NCBI GenBank assembly: GCA_030038335.1
Contig: JASHPC010000258.1
Span: 1 to 10,684 of the forward strand
Source: Vulcanimicrobiota bacterium
GTDB taxonomy: Bacteria > Vulcanimicrobiota > Vulcanimicrobiia > Vulcanimicrobiales > Vulcanimicrobiaceae
Length of the DNA stretch: 10,684 bases
Direction: 5' to 3'
The notes under the pieces were generated by a model. That model searched no databases, had not been told where the DNA came from, and was given only the letters and a program-made list of their open reading frames with translations. The position numbers and the translations under genes were made by a program. Of the stretch, positions 6,825 through 10,684 are shown piece by piece (position 1 is the first letter of the stretch; every line of letters begins with the position of its first letter).

Positions 6825-7448
6825 GTGGAATCCCTCCAGAACTCTCTCGTTGCGCTCGTCGATCATTACGGGTACGTCGGACTCTTCGTCGGCCTACTCC
6901 TTGGAAACGTCGGCTTTCCCGTCGCCGCCGAGGTGCTCGTGCCAGTTGCCGGCGCGCTCGTGGCGACCGGACATCTGAGCAGCGTCTGGCTCGCGTTTGC
7001 CGTCGCGGTTGGAGGTGAGCTCGCGGGCGGAAGTCTCGGCTACGCAATCGGCAGGTACGGCGGGCGTACGGTGGCGCAGCGGTACGGAAAGTACGTCGGG
7101 TTTCATTACGAGCGGCTCGACGGACTGCAAGCGTTTTTCGGCCGCTGGGGCACGTTTGCCGTCTTTCTCTGCCGCTTCATACCGATGATTCGTGGTCTCT
7201 CGCCGTTCGTGGCCGGCGTCGCGGAGATGAACCTCGCAGCGTTTTATCTGTGGACGCTTCTCGGCTCTGGCATCTTCTGCGCGGGCCTTCTCGCGCTCGG
7301 CAGCGCCCTTGGCTCTCGTCTTGCGACGACGATTCCATCGTTGCAGCGATGGGGCTACGTGCTCCTCGCGGTTGCCGTCCTCGTTCTCGTCTGCGCCGCG
7401 CTCGCTGCGCGAGTTCGCGCGCGTCGCGCAGCCCGACCAGGCGCATGA
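6825..7448 (+). CDS. DedA/SNARE-associated (VTT domain) family membrane protein
   Basis: 207 aa from GTG. It is an integral membrane protein with hydrophobic segments at about 14-29, 35-63, 110-132, 138-165 and 175-195. DedA signatures are the re-entrant segment GFPVAAE with E36, then GGSLGYAIGRYGG (68-80), and FFGRWGTFAVFLCRFIP (104-120) continuing to RGLSPFVAG. Conserved R117, P120 and R123 are present. DedA proteins support envelope homeostasis, and some members flip undecaprenyl phosphate or phosphatidylethanolamine lipids; which applies here cannot be told. The C-terminal tail is Arg/Ala-rich and probably cytoplasmic. The stop overlaps the uvrC start in ATGA, so the two genes are probably translationally coupled although functionally unrelated. 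Confidence 0.92.
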   Translation: MESLQNSLVALVDHYGYVGLFVGLLLGNVGFPVAAEVLVPVAGALVATGHLSSVWLAFAVAVGGELAGGSLGYAIGRYGGRTVAQRYGKYVGFHYERLDGLQAFFGRWGTFAVFLCRFIPMIRGLSPFVAGVAEMNLAAFYLWTLLGSGIFCAGLLALGSALGSRLATTIPSLQRWGYVLLAVAVLVLVCAALAARVRARRAARPGA

Positions 7449-9454
7449 CGCCGCAACTGCGCGAGAGGCTCGCGCAGGTCCCCGACGCTCCCGGCGTTTA
7501 CTCGATGATGGACACGAACGGCGACGTGCTCTACATCGGGAAGGCGATCTCGCTTCGCAATCGCGTTCGCTCGTACTTCCAGGAGAGCGCGGCACACGGT
7601 GCGCGCATTTCTGCGATGGTCGAACGCGTCACGGACGTGCGCACGATCGTCGTCAACAACGAAGTCGAAGCGCTCATTCTCGAAGCCAACCTCATCAAGC
7701 GCCATCAGCCCGCTTTCAACGTTCGCCTGCGCGACGACAAGCGCTATCCGTATCTGAAGGTGACGAACGAGCCGTTTCCGCGAGTCGTGTTCACGCGAAT
7801 GGTGAAAGACGACGGTGCCCGGTACTTTGGACCATACACGAACGCGCAGGCTCTGCGCGAGCTCATCGATCTCGTGCGCCTCGTCTTTCCGCTACGCACG
7901 TGCCGCGAGCCGATCGACGGACGGCGCAAACGCCCATGCCTGCAGTACCACATCAAGCGCTGTCTCGCGCCGTGCGTCGGATTTCAGACAGAGACTCAGT
8001 ACGACGCAATGATCGATGAAGTCGTGCTCTTCCTCGAGGGAAAGCAAGAGTCGCTGCTCTCGAGGCTCCAGCACGAAATGGACGACGCGGCGGAGAATCT
8101 GCACTACGAAGCCGCCGCGAGGCTGCGCGATCGCATCGTGCACATTCGCCGCGTGACCGAGTCGCAGAAGGTCGTTTGGAAGTCGCGTCTCGACATGGAC
8201 CTCGTCGCGATTGCGCGCGCGCAAGGGCAGGCATGCGTTCAAGTCTTCCTCGTGCGCGGCGGAAAGCTCATCGGTCAGGAGCATTTCATCCTCGACGGCG
8301 TCTCCGATCAGGGCGACGGAGTCATCGTTGAAGAGTTTCTCAAACAGTTCTACACGGCTCGAACGGCGAGCGCTCCGGAGAATAAATCCGTTTCCGCCCT
8401 CCCCGCGCGGACGGCACGCGACAACGAGGTTCCCGTTCCTCTGCGAAGGCGAGCGCACGCAGGCGTGGCAGCGGCTGCCATTCCGAAGGAAGTGCTCGTG
8501 GAAGCGATTCCGGACGAGCGCGCGACGATCGAGGCATGGCTTTCGGCGCTCAAGGACGCTCGCGTGCGACTCTTGCAGCCGCAACGCGGCGCCCGGGCCG
8601 AGTATCTCGCGCTCGTGAAGAAGAACGCGGAGCAGAACCTTCGCGCCTTTCTCGTCCATCAGGAGGTCCAGGAGACGGCGCAGGCGCGCTCGTTGTCGGA
8701 ACTCGCGGACGCGCTCGAGCTTCCACGGCCGCCGCATCGCATCGAGTGTTACGACATCTCGAACATTCAAGGTTCGCATCCCGTCGCGTCGATGGTCGTC
8801 TTCGTCGAGGGACGAGCGAAGAAGAGCGACTACCGCAAGTTCAAGATTCAGTACGACGGCGGCGTTAACGACTTCGCGATGATGCAGGAGACGTTGCGAC
8901 GCCGGCTGCGCTATCTTCGCCGTGCAACGGATGCGGATGTGGAAGGTGACAAAGCTCCGGCGCGCGCGCTGGCGGCGCGCGAGCGTTTCGACAAGACGCC
9001 GGATTTGCTCCTCATAGACGGCGGCAAGGGGCAGCTCTCCGCGGTCGTCGAGGTGCTCGACGAGCTCGACATGACGGGCCTTCCCGTCGCCGGTCTCGCT
9101 AAAGAACACGAGTGGCTTTACGTGCCGGGAAACTCCAGTCCCATCGTGCTTCCGCCGAACTCGGCAGGGCTCCATCTCGTCATGCGCATACGCGACGAAG
9201 CGCATCGCTTCGCGATCACATTTCATCGTTCGCGGCGCGCAAAGGCGATGACGCGTTCGGCGCTCGACGCGCTCGATCGGATCGGTCCCGTACGACGGAA
9301 GCGACTACTCAACGCATTTGGCTCCGCCGCCGCAATAGGGCGTGCCCCGCTCGACGAGATTGCGGCCGTGAAGGGAATGACGCCCGCGCTTGCCGCGAGC
9401 GTCAAGAACGCGCTCCAGGCGCAACCCGAGGCCTTGCGCCGTGTGTTAGAATAA
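7445..9454 (+). CDS. uvrC: UvrC, excinuclease ABC subunit C
   Basis: 669 aa. UvrC makes both incisions in UvrABC nucleotide excision repair. The GIY-YIG nuclease domain (about 11-90) has GVYS and YIG (30-32), R40 and E80 in LILEANLIK, matching the 3'-incision site. A four-cysteine cluster at C153, C165, C173 and C177 has the spacing of the E. coli UvrC Fe-S cysteines. The UVR (UvrB-binding) motif is at about 204-238. The RNase H-like 5'-incision domain has the expected triad D437 (ECYDISN), D525 (LLLIDGGKGQ) and H587 (DEAHRFA). Tandem HhH motifs end the protein (about 608-669). ATG 7445 overlaps the dedA stop (ATGA); the frame is open further upstream but there it only shadows dedA. Two family-unusual insertions are visible: about 36 extra residues between QFY (301-303) and PKE (347-349), and about 25 extra between D437 and D525. 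Catalytic residues are intact, so it should be functional. Confidence 0.97.
   Translation: MTPQLRERLAQVPDAPGVYSMMDTNGDVLYIGKAISLRNRVRSYFQESAAHGARISAMVERVTDVRTIVVNNEVEALILEANLIKRHQPAFNVRLRDDKRYPYLKVTNEPFPRVVFTRMVKDDGARYFGPYTNAQALRELIDLVRLVFPLRTCREPIDGRRKRPCLQYHIKRCLAPCVGFQTETQYDAMIDEVVLFLEGKQESLLSRLQHEMDDAAENLHYEAAARLRDRIVHIRRVTESQKVVWKSRLDMDLVAIARAQGQACVQVFLVRGGKLIGQEHFILDGVSDQGDGVIVEEFLKQFYTARTASAPENKSVSALPARTARDNEVPVPLRRRAHAGVAAAAIPKEVLVEAIPDERATIEAWLSALKDARVRLLQPQRGARAEYLALVKKNAEQNLRAFLVHQEVQETAQARSLSELADALELPRPPHRIECYDISNIQGSHPVASMVVFVEGRAKKSDYRKFKIQYDGGVNDFAMMQETLRRRLRYLRRATDADVEGDKAPARALAARERFDKTPDLLLIDGGKGQLSAVVEVLDELDMTGLPVAGLAKEHEWLYVPGNSSPIVLPPNSAGLHLVMRIRDEAHRFAITFHRSRRAKAMTRSALDALDRIGPVRRKRLLNAFGSAAAIGRAPLDEIAAVKGMTPALAASVKNALQAQPEALRRVLE
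9444..9452 (+). promoter_or_regulatory. Candidate extended -10 promoter for ssrA inside the uvrC 3' end
   Basis: TGTTAGAAT fits the extended -10 pattern TGnTANAAT, with 5 of 6 matches to TATAAT. Start of transcription would fall near 9459-9462, just before the mature tmRNA 5' end at 9463. No good -35 hexamer is seen at the usual spacing, which is tolerated at extended -10 promoters. Only 8 nt separate uvrC from ssrA, so a promoter here or processing from a uvrC transcript is required. Confidence 0.45.
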
Positions 9455-9462
9455 GCATCCGC

Positions 9463-9815
9463 GGGGCTGAGATAGGTTCGACGGGAACATCTGCAGCCGG
9501 CGCAAGCAGGCGGAGTTGCGAGCTCTCCTAAAACGATCGCAACGGCAATATCTGCCGACAACAACTACGCACTGGCTGCCTAATCTAGCGTAGCCACGGG
9601 ACGCGAGAGGTCGCCGGAACCGTCTCGCCGACCGTCATAAAGTCCGGCTAGCGCACGCAGCCGATCCGACGCGCGCGCGAAATCAAGGATCTGCGGCAAG
9701 CGTTTCATCTGCTTCGAGACGGACGCCGGCCAAAGAACAAAGTCGAAGCTAAGCCTGAAGAAAACGTCGGTTGGGATTCTCGGACTCGGGGGGCAGCACC
9801 CCGACAGCTCCACCA
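9463..9815 (+). ncRNA. ssrA: tmRNA (transfer-messenger RNA), one-piece form
   Basis: 353 nt. tmRNA rescues stalled ribosomes with SmpB and tags the nascent peptide for proteolysis. The acceptor helix is GGGGCTG (9463-9469) with CAGCTCC (9805-9811), followed by encoded ACCA. The conserved GGTTCGACGGG lies near the 5' end. PK1 is visible as an H-type pseudoknot: GGAG (9512-9515) with CTCC (9525-9528), and TTGCGA (9516-9521) with TCGCAA (9537-9542). Eleven nt after PK1, GCC at 9554 is the best resume codon, with AATA at -7 to -4 as in E. coli. The templated tag is then ADNNYALAA, with stop TAA at 9581-9583. An upstream in-frame GCA (9539) would give a longer tag but lies inside PK1. Odd: the T-arm hairpin TCGGGG/CCCCGA (9786-9791 and 9799-9804) carries loop GGCAGCA where TTCRA is expected. 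Confidence 0.95.
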
Positions 9816-9828
9816 TTTCACTGCTATA

Positions 9829-9854
9829 GTCCAACGAGTGCTTATTCGTTGGAC
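9829..9854 (+). terminator. Inverted repeat after ssrA, possible terminator
   Basis: GTCCAACGA (9829-9837) and TCGTTGGAC (9846-9854) form a perfect 9-bp stem with an 8-nt loop, starting 13 nt after the tmRNA 3' end. The position suits an ssrA terminator. The downstream T-tract is weak (GTTTGTACTTTC), so efficiency is doubtful. The right arm is part of a direct repeat TTCGTTGG (9845-9852 and 9864-9871), so a protein-binding site is an alternative. Confidence 0.45.
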
Positions 9855-9871
9855 GTTTGTACTTTCGTTGG
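9845..9871. repeat. Direct repeat TTCGTTGG x2, 19 nt apart, plus an inverted copy at 9831-9837
   Basis: TTCGTTGG occurs at 9845-9852 and 9864-9871, and its complement CCAACGA at 9831-9837. Three copies of one short word within about 40 bp, right after ssrA, could be recombinase arm-type or regulator sites, or chance. No integrase gene is in the window to decide. Confidence 0.35.
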
Positions 9872-10283
9872 GCAAAAGGGGACCGGCTCCGGCATTCGTT
9901 CGACAATTCAAGCTCGCTTCAGCAAGAATCGCTAGCCATGCCCGCGAGCGTTACTGTGGCTTCCACCTCCACCTGGCGGCAACTGCACTCATAAATAAGC
10001 ACCCGTATCCCGCTATATGAGGCTAGTATGGATTCCTGGTCTCCGGACTGCGACAGCTCGAAGCGCCCCTGCGTCGCGATGCACCCGAAATGCGGACTCA
10101 GGGTTTTGCGGGCTTGCCGAGATGCACGCGGTTCAGCTTGCTCTCCGGTGGTAGCCGCTGAGCGGCATCCGAGCATATCCCTTGGCCTGCAAGACGGTCG
10201 CCGTCGCATCCGCAAGCCCCTCGAAACGCTCACTCGTCATGTGCCTAGCGTAGACGTTCGACCACGCCCCGGGCAAGGACGTA
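9872..10283. other. Gap between the ssrA repeats and hipA: no convincing intact gene
   Basis: Six-frame reading gives only low-complexity or unrecognisable frames. On the + strand a 60-residue frame (9838-10020) and one from 10028 running through hipA antisense look like shadows. On the minus strand there are short frames with some protein character, listed separately. The base composition is more mixed than in the genes to the left, with AT-richer patches such as CATAAATAAG near 9990-10000. The stretch may be decayed coding DNA or regulatory sequence downstream of hipA. Confidence 0.5.
10133..10240 (-). pseudogene. Possible relic: 35-codon frame resembling a TetR-type N-terminus
   Basis: An ATG at 10240 opens a 35-residue frame beginning MTSERFEGLADATATVLQ and continuing AKGYARMPLSG, with a TGA at 10133-10135. 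The pattern LxDAT-x-VL-x-KGYAR is like the first helices of TetR-family regulators, but the frame stops before the recognition helix. It lies 43 nt after the hipA stop on the same strand, with no clear ribosome site. It may be a truncated regulator relic or chance; I have low confidence in either. Confidence 0.2.
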
Positions 10284-10684
10284 CTAGAAACTCAGAGCTC
10301 TTGTTAGATCAGAATGTTCGAAAGCGCTTTGCATCCGTTCGATTTCTCCCCGACGAGCGTGCAGTGCAATGGCCTCCGATTTCCATGTTGCCGTTGCTTC
10401 CCCAACCTCACGGACGATCTCCCTCGCTTGGGCTTGCGAGAGACTGAAGAAGTCCGCAACCGAAAGCACGAGTTCGATATCACAGGTCGCATCATCCAGG
10501 CTAATCTTCGTGGTCAGTATTCGTTGACGAACGTCGACCGGCGTCGGATTGAGATCGTAAACCGGTGAGAGAGTCCAGCCATTACTGTTCATCCACAGAA
10601 AACCTTGGTTGCGCAGATGATCGTCGACGTTCGAGATCAGAACGTTGAACGTCATGCGTCGAAAGACTTCATGTGCGTCTACCG
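10284..10684 (-). CDS. HipA-family serine/threonine kinase, C-terminal part (5' end outside window)
   Basis: About 133 C-terminal residues are visible; the frame is open to the right edge, so the gene starts beyond it. The HipA_C core is clear: VDAHEVFRRMTFNVLI, the catalytic-loop signature SNVDDHLRNQGFL (compare N-x-D-D-H-x-x-N), then GWTLSPVYDLNP with the metal-binding Asp. It ends with a helical segment closing in GEIERMQSAFEH, typical of complete C-termini. HipA kinases are toxins of HipBA toxin-antitoxin modules; E. coli HipA phosphorylates glutamyl-tRNA synthetase and induces persistence. The antitoxin HipB would normally be encoded just upstream, outside the window. An internal ATG at 10655 is not the start because homology continues before it. 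Its place directly beyond ssrA fits an accessory island. Confidence 0.88.
   Translation of the reverse strand, partial: VDAHEVFRRMTFNVLISNVDDHLRNQGFLWMNSNGWTLSPVYDLNPTPVDVRQRILTTKISLDDATCDIELVLSVADFFSLSQAQAREIVREVGEATATWKSEAIALHARRGEIERMQSAFEHSDLTRALSF

Noticed and set aside
7250..7444. Upstream extension of uvrC to an earlier ATG
   Set aside because: Overlaps the DedA coding region; UvrC homology starts at the ATG at 7445, which forms an ATGA overlap.
7892..9226. 444-codon minus-strand frame
   Set aside because: Antisense shadow of uvrC, whose catalytic residues are intact; long antisense frames are expected at this GC content.
9785..9815. ssrA 3' end as an attL site
   Set aside because: No second copy of the tmRNA 3' sequence and no integrase gene can be seen in the window, so it is not annotated as an attachment site.
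9580..9911. Minus-strand frames of 108 and 68 codons across ssrA
   Set aside because: They are antisense to a structurally clear tmRNA.
9919..10233. 104-codon minus-strand frame starting at GTG
   Set aside because: Composition is Arg/Ser-rich with no domain character; probably spurious intergenic coding.
10028..10447. 139-codon + strand frame
   Set aside because: Half of it is antisense to hipA and the remainder has no recognisable features.

Overview
This is a window of GC-rich bacterial chromosome. It looks like an uncultured or environmental lineage outside the well-studied phyla: arginine- and alanine-rich proteins, frequent GTG/TTG starts, few clear Shine-Dalgarno sites, and a rearranged Kdp regulatory system. 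I cannot fix the phylum from sequence alone; Eremiobacterota- or Dormibacterota-like groups are only a guess.

Left part (1-6201): a potassium homeostasis locus. It starts with the 3' end of kdpC (+), the last structural subunit of the Kdp K+ ATPase. Converging on it from the right is a KdpD-like protein (-). This carries two tandem copies of the KdpD N-terminal sensor module plus universal-stress-protein-like domains, but no membrane part and no kinase. Diverging from it is a separate membrane histidine kinase (+) with four TM segments, GAF, HisKA and HATPase domains, coupled by a GTGA overlap to a NarL-type response regulator. In other words, what is normally one KdpD polypeptide appears as two genes on opposite strands, with a NarL-type regulator where an OmpR-type KdpE would be expected. 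Two one-domain TrkA/RCK proteins (-), joined by a TAGTG overlap, converge on the response regulator.

Middle part (6202-9815): ordinary chromosomal genes on the + strand. These are tRNA-Pro(CGG), a small stand-alone Clp N-domain protein, a DedA-family membrane protein, uvrC (ATGA overlap with dedA) and the one-piece tmRNA gene ssrA only 8 nt after uvrC. The likely ssrA promoter is an extended -10 lying in the last uvrC codons. The tmRNA has a clear PK1 pseudoknot and a tag ending NNYALAA, but its T-loop lacks the usual TTCRA sequence.

Right part (9816-10684): an inverted repeat that may terminate ssrA, then about 430 bases with no convincing intact gene. At the right edge is the 3' part of a HipA-family kinase gene (-), running off the window. 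The change of style directly after ssrA, a common integration site, hints at an accessory-island boundary, but no integrase or att duplication is visible.
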